From JACVRW01 sp963813495 (GTDB lineage Bacteria > Actinomycetota > Thermoleophilia > Solirubrobacterales > Thermoleophilaceae): a stretch of DNA of 64,000 nucleotides. The position numbers were made by a program, and so were the translations under genes. Location: positions 1 to 64,000 of the forward strand of contig CAWEZC010000001.1 of assembly GCA_963813495.1 (NCBI GenBank). Reading direction: 5' to 3'. The notes below the pieces were generated by a model. It was given only the letters and a program-made list of their open reading frames with translations. It ran no database searches and was not told the origin of the DNA. Below are positions 38,536 through 46,603 of this stretch, piece by piece (positions within the stretch are counted from its first letter, which is position 1; the number at the start of each line of letters is the position of its first letter).

Positions 38536-38976
38536 ATGACGCAGACTGCAACAAAGACACGGACGTCGCGCGCAGCCGCTGACGCGTACTGCCCGCATTG
38601 CCACCTGCTGCTCGACAAGCGGGTCGGCCGGGATTGGCCCAAGGATCCGACGCGCTGTCCCCATTGCCGCCTGCTCGTCGGGGCAGGCCGGGCACGGGCG
38701 GAGCCGTCCTCGGAGCCCGGTGCGCGGGGCAGCGCGGCAGGCGTATTCGCTCACGAAGCCAAGCGCTCGGGCATAGACAGAACCGTGAGCAACGACGAGA
38801 TCTGCCTCGCGATCCGCCAGGTGGCCGGTACGGTTGGAGCACGCCCGGAGCGGCTGCTCATGGTCGACTACCAGCAGCAGAGCGCCGACGACGAGGACCT
38901 GCCCGGGCTCGATCAGGTCTTCGCCGCCTACGGCAGCTGGAAGCGCGCCCGGCGGGCCGCGGCAGCCGCCGCGTAG
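38536..38976 (+). CDS. Zinc-ribbon protein with HEAR-like C-terminus
   Basis: A 146-residue protein with two Cys-His pairs in AYCPHCHLLLDKRVG and TRCPHCRLLVGAG (about residues 18-50), forming a CxxC-CxxC ribbon. A helical C-terminal half follows: NDEICLAIRQVAGTVGARPERLLMVDYQQQ, ending DLPGLDQVFAAYGSWKRARRAA. The tail resembles the homing-endonuclease-associated repeat (LPxxxxVxxRFGSWxxA), a DNA-binding motif seen with HNH nucleases and regulators. No nuclease motif is present. The ATG follows rnpB and its terminator. Confidence 0.6.
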   Translation: MTQTATKTRTSRAAADAYCPHCHLLLDKRVGRDWPKDPTRCPHCRLLVGAGRARAEPSSEPGARGSAAGVFAHEAKRSGIDRTVSNDEICLAIRQVAGTVGARPERLLMVDYQQQSADDEDLPGLDQVFAAYGSWKRARRAAAAAA

Positions 38977-39032
38977 TTCGCCCGCGCCAGCCTGGAAGCC
39001 CCGTCGAGCGAGGCCGGTAAAGTCCCGCGCCG

Positions 39033-39518
39033 ATGGAAGTCCTGTTCATTCTGGCCCCCTTCGTCCTGTTGGGTCTGGGGGTCGCCTTTATCGCCTTCTC
39101 GGGAGGCCCGGCGGCGGCTCGAGAGGCTTACCTGACTCGCGGGGGCAAGCTCTTCACCTTCACCATCGTGCTCGCCTATCTCTTGCTCGGCGTGGCGGTG
39201 CCGGCCGTCGTGATCGCCAATCGCGGCGAGGCCGAGGGCGGCGTGGGCAGCCTGCGCACGGAGGAGATCACGACGAGCGAGGAGCGCGGCAAGGAGCTCT
39301 TCGTGCAGAGCTGCAAGAGCTGCCACAACCTCGACGCGGTCAACGCACAGGGCGTGACGGGACCGGACCTCGACGAGCTGGGCGGCGTGACCAAGGAGCG
39401 CGTGCTCAACGCGATCAGACGTGGCGGCAGCGGCCAGGACCAGATGCCGGCCAACATCTATGAGGGACAGGACGCGGAGGACGTGGCCGCATACGTGTCG
39501 AAGGTCGCCGGTCAGTAG
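39033..39518 (+). CDS. Membrane-anchored cytochrome c
   Basis: A 161-residue protein with two hydrophobic helices at the N-terminus (VLFILAPFVLLGLGVAFIAF, TFTIVLAYLLLGVAVPAVVI) and one class I cytochrome c domain outside. The heme motif is CKSCH (about 102-106, in LFVQSCKSCHNLDAVNAQG), and the axial Met is in GQDQMPANIY. It is a likely one-heme electron carrier in the respiratory chain and a probable client of the ccm genes at 23.9-26.7 kb. The partner complex is not identifiable here. Confidence 0.9.
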   Translation: MEVLFILAPFVLLGLGVAFIAFSGGPAAAREAYLTRGGKLFTFTIVLAYLLLGVAVPAVVIANRGEAEGGVGSLRTEEITTSEERGKELFVQSCKSCHNLDAVNAQGVTGPDLDELGGVTKERVLNAIRRGGSGQDQMPANIYEGQDAEDVAAYVSKVAGQ

Positions 39519-39642
39519 CGCAGAAACGTCGCGCTGCGCCGCGGAAATCCTCCCGTTGACAGATCTCTTGCAAAACGTCCGGAAGCTGCGGGCTCTTCCG
39601 TCCGGCCCATATTGTCTGCTGCTAGCATGGCCGCGTCCATCC

Positions 39643-39768
39643 AAGCCGAGGTCCCAAGCGGAATTTGGGGCGTGGGGGACCCGTTGGCCGCATGGCCGGG
39701 GGCGAGTCGCGGAGGTCCGCGTAGCGCAGCTCTTTCAGCGCGAGCCCGTCAGCTAACCCCGCAGGCGA
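39643..39768 (+). promoter_or_regulatory. ydaO/yuaA-type c-di-AMP riboswitch
   Basis: Approximate core of the aptamer. Its hallmark 3' strand CCCGTCAGCTAACCCCGCAG (39745-39764) follows a TCTTTCAGCG hairpin arm, and the upstream GGGGGACCC and GGGGCGAGTC elements match the conserved cores. It sits in the 5' leader of the gene starting at 39784. Actinobacterial c-di-AMP riboswitches are known to control wall-lytic genes; high c-di-AMP turns expression off. The exact 5' limit is uncertain; leader sequence may begin near 39625. Confidence 0.9.
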
Positions 39769-39783
39769 ACCGAAAGAGAGCCG

Positions 39784-40206
39784 ATGCCGACAGCCGGTGC
39801 CCGCGTCCTGCCTGAGGATGACCAGCAAGACATGAGCCGCGAGGCCGTGCTCCTCCAGTGGGAGCGCAAGATCGAGGCTGCAGAGCGTCGTCCGGGCCGG
39901 AGCGAGGGAGAGGATGCGGCCTCGGGCGAGGAGGGCACCGTCGAGGAGTTGCGCCCGAACGAGGACGCCACCCATCGTGGGCCGCGGCGCTTCGAGCGCA
40001 GCACGCCGGCTCCCGCCCCCGCTGCCGTGACCGCGGTGGGCCAGGCCGAGCGGCGCACGATCACGATCACCGGCCGTCCCACGCCCGCACGGCGCCGGCC
40101 CTCGGTGATGGACAGCCAGATGGCCCAGCCGGACCGGATCGCCCTGTGGGCGTTCCTGCTGGGCCTTTTCCTGGTGGCCGTGGCCGCCGGGACCGCGCAC
40201 GCCTGA
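39784..40206 (+). CDS. Membrane protein of unknown function under c-di-AMP riboswitch
   Basis: A 140-residue protein. The first 110 residues are hydrophilic and probably disordered, rich in Arg, Glu and Pro (AERRPGRSEGEDAASGEEG, RRTITITGRPTPARRRPS). A single C-terminal helix (IALWAFLLGLFLVAVAAGTA) makes it tail-anchored. A GAAAGAGAG leader stands upstream of the ATG. No family is recognised. Being controlled by a c-di-AMP riboswitch suggests a role in turgor, potassium or cell-wall homeostasis (inference). Confidence 0.65.
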   Translation: MPTAGARVLPEDDQQDMSREAVLLQWERKIEAAERRPGRSEGEDAASGEEGTVEELRPNEDATHRGPRRFERSTPAPAPAAVTAVGQAERRTITITGRPTPARRRPSVMDSQMAQPDRIALWAFLLGLFLVAVAAGTAHA

Positions 40207-40338
40207 GCCGGCAGGTCTGATCCGGAGCCGCCGGCCGGATGGCCGTTGAGCCCTCCGCGCTTGCCGATCCCGGGTGGCTGTTCGCCCGACCGGGCGCTCA
40301 GCCACGCATCCGGGTGTGGCCCTCTTCCGTACTCGGAT

Positions 40339-40386
40339 TGGAGTGGAAAGCACTCCATTTCCCCACTACACTTACCGCAGGTAAGT
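40339..40386. promoter_or_regulatory. Two inverted repeats upstream of the CMD-family gene
   Basis: TGGAGTG-gaaag-CACTCCA at 40339-40357 and ACTTACC-gca-GGTAAGT at 40370-40386 lie 22-70 bases before the CMD-family ATG. They are candidate operators for the HxlR-type regulator encoded downstream. Confidence 0.6.
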
Positions 40387-40407
40387 CGTACGCAGAAAGA
40401 GAAGCGC

Positions 40408-40971
40408 ATGAAGACGAAGGAGAGCAGGTTCCAGGTCCACGACGAGCTCACCGCTCCCGAGCGCAGCGTTCCGATTCTCAAGGGTGCGCTGTCGGGCGGT
40501 GGCCAGCTCCCGAACTTCATCGGCGTGCTCGCGGGATCGCCCGCCGTGCTGCGCGGCTACGCGCGGCTGCGCTCCGAGCTCCGTCACGGCGCGCTGCCCT
40601 ACGCGACTCAGCAGCGCATCGCGCTGGCGGTCGCCGAGCATCAGCAGAGCGAGTACGCGCTGTCGACGCTTCAGCGAACCGCTCGGGACGCCGGCCTGGG
40701 CCTCGATGAGATCGCCCTCGCCCGCGAGTTCGACTCGCGCGACGAGAAGGTCTCGGTCCTGATGCGCTACGTCAAGTCGCTCATGCAGACGGAGGGCTCG
40801 CCGCCGCGTCACGTGCTCGAGGAGACGCGCGAGGCAGGCTGGGACGACGAGCAGATCCTCGAGGCGGTCGCCCACGTGGCGCTGGCGACCTTCGGGAACC
40901 TGGTCACCCGCGCAGGCGATGTGCCCAAGGACGGTTCGAGCGAAGAGTCACGCCTGCTCCAGGCCGCGTAG
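40408..40971 (+). CDS. Carboxymuconolactone decarboxylase/AhpD-family protein
   Basis: A 187-residue helical protein of the CMD/AhpD superfamily: FIGVLAGSPAVLRGYARLRSELRHGALPYATQQRIALAVAEHQQSEYALS corresponds to the family core. The active site CxxC of AhpD-type peroxidases is missing (no Cys pair; the motif region reads AEHQQSEYAL), so it is unlikely to be a peroxidase. MKTKESRFQVHDELTAP follows the ATG at 40408. Two palindromes precede it and an HxlR-type gene follows 11 bases later, forming an operon. Confidence 0.8.
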   Translation: MKTKESRFQVHDELTAPERSVPILKGALSGGGQLPNFIGVLAGSPAVLRGYARLRSELRHGALPYATQQRIALAVAEHQQSEYALSTLQRTARDAGLGLDEIALAREFDSRDEKVSVLMRYVKSLMQTEGSPPRHVLEETREAGWDDEQILEAVAHVALATFGNLVTRAGDVPKDGSSEESRLLQAA

Positions 40972-40982
40972 GTTCTCGGGCC

Positions 40983-41342
40983 GTGGCGCAGAGGACTACG
41001 ATGTATTCCATGGCCTCAGAGCGGGTCGTGGTGCTGCACCGCGACACATGCTGCCAGCACTATCACCACGCCGTCGAGCTGGTGGGCAAGCGCTGGACCG
41101 GGGCCATCCTCTTCGTGCTCATGGATGGGCCCGCCCGCTTCTCGGAGGTCAAGCAGCTCGTGCCCGACCTCTCCGATCGGCTCCTCTCCGAGAGGATGAA
41201 GGAGCTCGAGGCCGAGGGCATCGTCGAGCGCCGCGTGATCGACGAGATGCCGGTCAAGGTGGAGTACGCGCTGACCGAGAAGGGCGAGGCTCTCAAGCCG
41301 GCGGTCCGTGCACTGAAGCTCTGGGCGCGCGCCTGGGCGTAG
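40983..41342 (+). CDS. HxlR-family transcriptional regulator
   Basis: A 119-residue winged-helix regulator: CCQHYHHAVELVGKRWTGAILFVLMDGPARFSEVKQLVPDLSDRLLSERMKELEAEGIVERRV contains the HxlR signature (LxGKRWxxxIL-x-L-x-xGxxRFxEL). The adjacent CysCys at the N-terminus could be a thiol sensor, as in some redox or aldehyde-responsive HxlR members (inference). The start is GTG; an ATG 18 bases on is an alternative. It is downstream of the CMD gene and probably autoregulates it. Confidence 0.92.
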   Translation: MAQRTTMYSMASERVVVLHRDTCCQHYHHAVELVGKRWTGAILFVLMDGPARFSEVKQLVPDLSDRLLSERMKELEAEGIVERRVIDEMPVKVEYALTEKGEALKPAVRALKLWARAWA

Positions 41343-41397
41343 ACGCGTAGCCTACGCGCCTCCCGAACGCCGCCGCACGCCACCCAGAAGGAGCCGC

Positions 41398-42747
41398 ATG
41401 GCCGACCAGCCGCAGACCGCTGACGATGTAAAAGCACTCGTCGAGGACAGCGACATTCGCTTCGTCCGCCTCTGGTTCACGGACATTCTCGGCCAGCTCA
41501 AGAGCTTCTCGATCAACGCCGCGGAGCTGGAGGACGCCTTCGAGGGCGGCATGGGCTTCGACGGCTCGTCGGTCACGGGCTTCAACGCGATCGAGGAATC
41601 GGACATGATCGCCATGCCGGACGCCACCACGTTCGCGGTGGTCCCGTGGCGCCCAGAGGACAAGGGCGTGGCTCGCATGTTCTGTGACGTCGTCACGCCC
41701 AGCCGCGAGCCCTACGAGGGCGACCCGCGCCATGTGCTGCGACGCACGCTCGAGCGCGCCGAGCAGATGGGCTTCTCGAACTTCTACGTGGGACCCGAGC
41801 TCGAGTTCTTCTACTTCCGCAGCGCCAAGCCCGCCGACCACGTGCCCGAGATCCTCGACGAGGGCGGGTACTTCGATCTGACCACGCTCGATGCGGGCTC
41901 CGACGTCCGCCGCGAGACCGTGCTCGCGCTCGAGCAGCTCGGCATCCACGTGGAGTACACCCACCACGAGGTCGGCCCCTCCCAGCACGAGATCGACATG
42001 CGCTACGCCGATGCCCTCAAGATGGCCGACGACTGCATGACCTACCGCATCACGGTCAAGGAGTACGCCATGAAGTACGGCTGGCACGCCACCTTCATGC
42101 CCAAGCCGCTGTTCGGGGAGAACGGCTCGGGAATGCACACCCACCAGTCGTTGTTCAGCGACGGCAGGAACGCCTTCTACGACGAGAACGATCAGTACTT
42201 CCTCTCCGACGTGGGCAAGGCGTTCATCGCCGGCCAGCTCAAGCATGCGCGCGAGATCTGCTCGGTGTTCGCGCAGTGGGTCAACTCCTACAAGCGGCTC
42301 GTGCCCGGGTTCGAAGCGCCGGTCTACTGCGCCTGGTCGCGCCGCAACCGCTCTGCCCTGGTGCGCGTGCCGCTCTACCACCCGGGCAAGGAGAAGGCGA
42401 CACGCATGGAGCTGCGCTGTCCCGACCCCGCCTGCAACCCCTATTTGACCTTCGCCATCCTGCTGGCGGCCGGGCTCGAGGGAATCGAGAAGGGCTACGA
42501 GCTGCCCGAGCCGATGGAGAAGAACCTGTACCACATCAGTCCGGAGGAGCGGCGCAGGCTGGGCATCGAGCAGCTTCCCGAGACGCTGGGGGAGGCCATC
42601 GAGATCACGGCCGAGTCCGAGCTGGTGCTACGCACGTTCGGCGAGCACATCTTCAACCGCTACATCGAGATCAAGCGTCAGGAGTGGGAGGACTATCGGG
42701 TACAGGTAACCGAGTGGGAGCTCGACCGCTACCTCTCAATTCTGTAG
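41398..42747 (+). CDS. glnA: Glutamine synthetase type I
   Basis: A 449-residue enzyme making glutamine from glutamate, ammonia and ATP. Motifs: GFDGSSVTGFNAIEESDM near the N-terminus, YVGPELEFFYF, HHEVGPSQHEIDMRYADALK, FMPKPLFGENGSGMHTHQS (metal/ATP site) and NRSALVRVP. The region NLYHISPEERRRLG lacks the classical adenylylation Tyr context (NLYxLPPEE), so it is probably of the GSI-alpha type that is not adenylylated. Upstream is an HxlR gene; the 3' end overlaps the convergent marR gene by 77 bases. Confidence 0.97.
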   Translation: MADQPQTADDVKALVEDSDIRFVRLWFTDILGQLKSFSINAAELEDAFEGGMGFDGSSVTGFNAIEESDMIAMPDATTFAVVPWRPEDKGVARMFCDVVTPSREPYEGDPRHVLRRTLERAEQMGFSNFYVGPELEFFYFRSAKPADHVPEILDEGGYFDLTTLDAGSDVRRETVLALEQLGIHVEYTHHEVGPSQHEIDMRYADALKMADDCMTYRITVKEYAMKYGWHATFMPKPLFGENGSGMHTHQSLFSDGRNAFYDENDQYFLSDVGKAFIAGQLKHAREICSVFAQWVNSYKRLVPGFEAPVYCAWSRRNRSALVRVPLYHPGKEKATRMELRCPDPACNPYLTFAILLAAGLEGIEKGYELPEPMEKNLYHISPEERRRLGIEQLPETLGEAIEITAESELVLRTFGEHIFNRYIEIKRQEWEDYRVQVTEWELDRYLSIL

Positions 42748-43171
42748 CCCGCTCGGCCACCTGCTCGGCGGCGGCCTCCAGGAAGCGAACGCAGGCCTCG
42801 CGCTCGGCGTCGGTCATCTTCCCCGCTGCGGCCGCCAGGCGCTCGGCCATCGGCATGTAGATACGCTCGCCCGCGTTCATGGTGCCGGCGGCGCGGCGTA
42901 CGATCACCGAGCGACGGTCGCTGGGGTGAGGCTCGCGGCGAACCCAGCCGAGCCGCTCGAGCCGGTCCAGCAGCGCGGTGACGGCCCCTGAGCTAAGGGC
43001 CATGCGGTCACCCAGGTGCCCGGGCGTGATCGAGCCGGCTGCTTGGATGTGGTCCATGGCCTTGAACTCCGCCGACCCGACACCGAGGCGGCGCGCCACG
43101 ATCGCGTCAAACCGGTCATTCTCCAACCCGAAGCGACGCAGCGCCGTAAGCAGTTCAGCGGGAGTGGCCAC
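42671..43171 (-). CDS. MarR-family transcriptional regulator
   Basis: A 166-residue winged-helix protein: AEFKAMDHIQAAGSITPGHLGDRMALSSGAVTALLDRLERLGWVRREPHPSDRRSVIV is the MarR HTH-wing, including the conserved DRR in the wing. Helices on both sides form the dimer interface. It is divergent from the MMPL transporter and the shared gap holds a perfect inverted repeat, which it likely binds. Its 3' 77 bases overlap glnA antisense. Confidence 0.92.
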   Translation of the reverse strand: MATPAELLTALRRFGLENDRFDAIVARRLGVGSAEFKAMDHIQAAGSITPGHLGDRMALSSGAVTALLDRLERLGWVRREPHPSDRRSVIVRRAAGTMNAGERIYMPMAERLAAAAGKMTDAEREACVRFLEAAAEQVAERATELRGSGRAPTRLPVPDSPPTPDA

Positions 43172-43194
43172 GTCGCAAAATCTTAACGGCTAAA

Positions 43195-43213
43195 TATCTT
43201 GACAATCAAGATA
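43195..43213. promoter_or_regulatory. MarR-type operator overlapping the mmpL promoter
   Basis: TATCTTGA-caa-TCAAGATA is a perfect 8-bp inverted repeat with a 3-base spacer. A TTGACA -35 hexamer (43199-43204) lies within it, so a bound repressor would block RNA polymerase. A GAGGTA ribosome-binding site precedes the mmpL ATG. Confidence 0.85.
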
Positions 43214-43236
43214 CGTCTCGATAGAGGTACACCCCC

Positions 43237-45741
43237 ATGAACTCGGAACGCCGCTCGATCTTCACTCTGGCCGCCGGCCGCCGCGCCAAATGGGTGGTGC
43301 TCGGAATCTGGCTGCTCGGGATGTTCATCTCCTTCGGGGCGAACCTGCCGGGCAAGTTCACCGATGCGGAGGACAACGAGTCCACCTCGTTCCTGCCCGG
43401 CGACGCCGAGTCGACGAAGGTCCTGAGCGCCGCCGAGGAGCTCCAGGGCGGGGAGCTGGCACCCGCGGTCATCCTCTATCGGCGCGAGAGCGGGCTCACT
43501 CCCGCAGACCGCCAGAAGATCATCTCCGACGTCGGCCGCCTCACCGAGGAGCGCTTCCCCGCCGTGGTGGCCGACGGCGCGACAGCCGCGTCGGGCGGCA
43601 AGGAGGGCGGCGCCGACTCCGCCGGCGGTGGAGGCCAGGCGCCCGCCGGCGGTGCCCAGCCCGAAGGCTGCGCGGGGCCCACCACGCCGATCCCGGGGCA
43701 GCCCGGGGACTACTCGCCGTTCGTCGGCCCGATCTGCTCCGAGGACGGCAAGGCGGCGATCATCACCGCCTACCTGAAGGGCGACGGCGAGGCGGACAGC
43801 CTGCTCGACCCCGTCCAGTTCTGGCGCGACACGGTCTCCGATCCGGGTGGCGGACTCGAGGTGAAGCTCACCGGCGGCGCGGGCTATGCCGCCGACGCCA
43901 TCGAGGTCTTCGAGGGCATCAACGGGACCCTGCTGCTGGCGGCCCTGTCGCTGGTGATCGTCCTGCTGATCCTGATCTACCGCTCGCCGATCTTCCTGTT
44001 CATCCCGCTGCTGGCGGTCATCTTCGCCGAGCTGCTCGCGCGCTCCATCGGCTACGGCATATCCGAGCTGGGCGTGATCATCAACGGCCAGTCGAGCTCG
44101 ATCATGTCCGTGCTGGTGCTCGGCGCCGGCACCGACTACGCGCTGCTGATCGTGTCGCGCTACCGCGAGGAGCTCCACCACACCCTGGACCGCCACGAGG
44201 CCATGGCGGCCGCGATGCGCTCCGCCGGCCCCGCCGTGTTCGCCTCGGCGGCCACGGTCATCGCGGCCCTGCTCTGCCTCACGATCGCCAAGGTCAACGG
44301 CACCGCAGGCCTCGGGCCGATCGGCGCCCTCGGCGTGGGCTGCGCTGCCATCTCGATGCTGACGCTGCTGCCGGCGCTGCTGACCATCTACGGACGGCGG
44401 GCCTTCTGGCCCTTCGTGCCGCACACCGAGACCTGGACGGTGCCGGACAACGTGGGCCAGAGCGGGCTCGGCAAGCGCATCATCGAGGGCTCGAGCTTCA
44501 CGGCCCTGGTGCCGGTCGCGTTCGCCTGCCTGCTGTTCCCGTTCTTCATCATCGGCTGGCTGATCAAGACCGTGGTCTTCCTCGTCACGCTCGGCAAGGT
44601 GCGCATCCCCAACCTGGCTCTCGACCCGGTTGACCGCGCGATCTTCAAGCCTTACGAGGTACGGCGCACCAAGCACGAGAAGGTGGCCGACGCCACCCAT
44701 GGCTTCTGGAAGCGGGTGGGCGACCGGGTGGCGGCGCAACCCGCGCGGGTCATGATCAGCTCGCTCGTGGTGCTGCTCGTGATGTGCGCCGGGCTGGCCT
44801 TCTTCTCCACCGACCTGACCACCAATGACAGCTACCGCACCTCAGTCGAGTCGGTCGAGGGGCAGGACCTGCTGGCCAAGAGCTTCCCGGCCGGGGCCAG
44901 CGCGCCCGCCGACGTGATCGTGCCCCCCGGCGGTGACGTGCAGGCGGTGACCGCTGCGCTGGAGGACACGGACGGAATCGAGGCGGTGTCGCCGCCCGTG
45001 GCCGAGGGCGAGCAGGGCACGCTCGTCCAGGCCACACTGATTCCGAGGCCCTACTCCACCGCGGCCTTCGACCTGATCGAACCGATCAGGGATGCCGCCT
45101 CGGGCGCAGTGGAGGGCACCGTGGTGGGCGGACCGAGTGCCGTGGAGTTCGACGTGCGCGAGGCCGCCGCCTGGGACTCCATCGTGATCCCGCCGATCGT
45201 GCTCATCGTGGTGTTCCTGATCCTCGTCCTGCTCCTACGGGCCGTGGTGGCGCCACTCATCCTGATCGCCACGGTGATCCTGAGCTTCCTGGCCGCACTC
45301 GGCGTCGGCTACCTGGTCTTCGACCTGGTCTTCGACTTCCCCGGATCGGACCCGTCGCTGCCGCTGTTCGCCTTCGTGTTCCTGGTGGCCCTGGGCGTGG
45401 ACTACAACATTTTCCTGATGGCCCGTGCCCGGGAGGAGACGCTCAAGCATGGCACCCGCGAGGGGATGCTGCGCGCGCTGGCCGTAACCGGCGGGGTGAT
45501 CACCAGCGCCGGCATCGTGCTGGCCGGCACCTTCTCGGTGCTGGCGGTGCTGCCGCTCGTGTTCCTGACGGAAATCGGCTTCGTGGTGGCCTTCGGGGTG
45601 CTGCTCGACACCTTCCTGGTGCGCAGCGTGCTCGTCCCGTCAATCGTGTTCAAGCTGGGGCCGAAGATCTGGTGGCCCTCGCAGCTGGCGAAGACCGACG
45701 GCGCGGGCGACGAGCGCGAGCGGACGCTCGTCACCTCGTAG
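43237..45741 (+). CDS. MMPL-family RND transporter
   Basis: An 834-residue membrane protein with 12 predicted helices in two halves, each with a large extracytoplasmic loop. The proton-relay Asp motifs are GTDYALLIVSRYREEL in helix 4 of the first half and GVDYNIFLMARAREE in the second, typical of MMPL. The N-terminus is short and basic before the first helix (AKWVVLGIWLLGMFISFG). It probably exports lipids or drugs. It is divergent from a MarR gene through a palindromic operator, which is the usual arrangement for a repressible efflux gene. Confidence 0.92.
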   Translation: MNSERRSIFTLAAGRRAKWVVLGIWLLGMFISFGANLPGKFTDAEDNESTSFLPGDAESTKVLSAAEELQGGELAPAVILYRRESGLTPADRQKIISDVGRLTEERFPAVVADGATAASGGKEGGADSAGGGGQAPAGGAQPEGCAGPTTPIPGQPGDYSPFVGPICSEDGKAAIITAYLKGDGEADSLLDPVQFWRDTVSDPGGGLEVKLTGGAGYAADAIEVFEGINGTLLLAALSLVIVLLILIYRSPIFLFIPLLAVIFAELLARSIGYGISELGVIINGQSSSIMSVLVLGAGTDYALLIVSRYREELHHTLDRHEAMAAAMRSAGPAVFASAATVIAALLCLTIAKVNGTAGLGPIGALGVGCAAISMLTLLPALLTIYGRRAFWPFVPHTETWTVPDNVGQSGLGKRIIEGSSFTALVPVAFACLLFPFFIIGWLIKTVVFLVTLGKVRIPNLALDPVDRAIFKPYEVRRTKHEKVADATHGFWKRVGDRVAAQPARVMISSLVVLLVMCAGLAFFSTDLTTNDSYRTSVESVEGQDLLAKSFPAGASAPADVIVPPGGDVQAVTAALEDTDGIEAVSPPVAEGEQGTLVQATLIPRPYSTAAFDLIEPIRDAASGAVEGTVVGGPSAVEFDVREAAAWDSIVIPPIVLIVVFLILVLLLRAVVAPLILIATVILSFLAALGVGYLVFDLVFDFPGSDPSLPLFAFVFLVALGVDYNIFLMARAREETLKHGTREGMLRALAVTGGVITSAGIVLAGTFSVLAVLPLVFLTEIGFVVAFGVLLDTFLVRSVLVPSIVFKLGPKIWWPSQLAKTDGAGDERERTLVTS

Positions 45742-45745
45742 TCCT

Positions 45746-46603
45746 CTAGGGACTGCGGAGGGCCTCGGCGCTGAGGCGCCGGGCCTGGCGCAGCGAGACG
45801 GGGTCGAGCCTCGCCGCCACATCGCACGCGCTGTGGCGGCAGGGCTCGCCGCCGGCGCCCACCCCGAGCTTGGCGGCGGGCAGCCCGCTCAGCTCGAACT
45901 CGCGGTGGTCGGAGTTGCCGCTGCCCTCGTCGCGCACCCAGCGCACCGGCACCCGGGCTCGCCGTGCGGCGGCCAGGAGGGCGCCCTCCACCCGGCGGCG
46001 CGGGCCGGTGACGGGCGAGCGTAGCCAGAAGGGCCGGTCACGACCCACCTCGTCGAGCGACAGCGCCCAGTCGAGCCGGCGCTCGCCGCCGCGCGCACGG
46101 GCGCGGCGGGCCAGGGCCAGCGCGCCGAGATGGTCGGGTGAGCCGGTGTAGACGCGTTCCTCGGCCCCGGTGGCCACGAGCCAGACGTCGCAGGCCGGGT
46201 CGATCCCAAGCAGCCGGCCCGCCAGCTCGACGATCACGCCCACGCCGGAGGCGTTGTCGTTGGCGCCGGGCGCGCCGGGAGGGGAGTCCGCGTGTGCCAT
46301 GACGATGCGCAGGCAGCTGCGGGGGCCGTCGAATACGCCGATCACGTTGCGTGAGTGGCCCCGTCCCGGCACCTCGAAAGGCTGGATCGCGACGCGCAGG
46401 CCGGCCCCTGCGAACTCGCGCGCGACCAGGCGTTGGGCGCGCGCCTCCGCTGGGCTCGCCGCAGGGCGCGGGCCCCACGAGGAGAGCCGCGCGGCCATGG
46501 CCCGAGCGTCCGGGCGCTCGAGCGTCTGCGCCGCCGGCGCGCCCAGCCCTGCCGCGGCGGCGAGAAGCCCCGTGATCGCCGGCAGCGCCCCCGCGCTTCT
46601 CAC
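45746..46603 (-). CDS. Secreted M28-family metallopeptidase
   Basis: A 285-residue exported zinc peptidase. Start is GTG overlapping the stop of the upstream gene (GTGA), giving a signal peptide (SAGALPAITGLLAAAAGLGAP). Metal ligands: His and Asp in VMAHADSPPGAPGANDNASG, the paired Glu in ATGAEERVYTGS, Asp in LSLDEVGRD and His near CRHSACDVA. It is probably an aminopeptidase. Longer forms upstream overlap the YyaL gene and are rejected. The gene follows mmpL convergently. Confidence 0.85.
   Translation of the reverse strand: MRSAGALPAITGLLAAAAGLGAPAAQTLERPDARAMAARLSSWGPRPAASPAEARAQRLVAREFAGAGLRVAIQPFEVPGRGHSRNVIGVFDGPRSCLRIVMAHADSPPGAPGANDNASGVGVIVELAGRLLGIDPACDVWLVATGAEERVYTGSPDHLGALALARRARARGGERRLDWALSLDEVGRDRPFWLRSPVTGPRRRVEGALLAAARRARVPVRWVRDEGSGNSDHREFELSGLPAAKLGVGAGGEPCRHSACDVAARLDPVSLRQARRLSAEALRSP

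Noticed and set aside
43183..44739. Minus-strand frame opposite mmpL
   Set aside because: Shadow of the MMPL transporter gene, with His-, Gln- and Arg-rich low-complexity translation.
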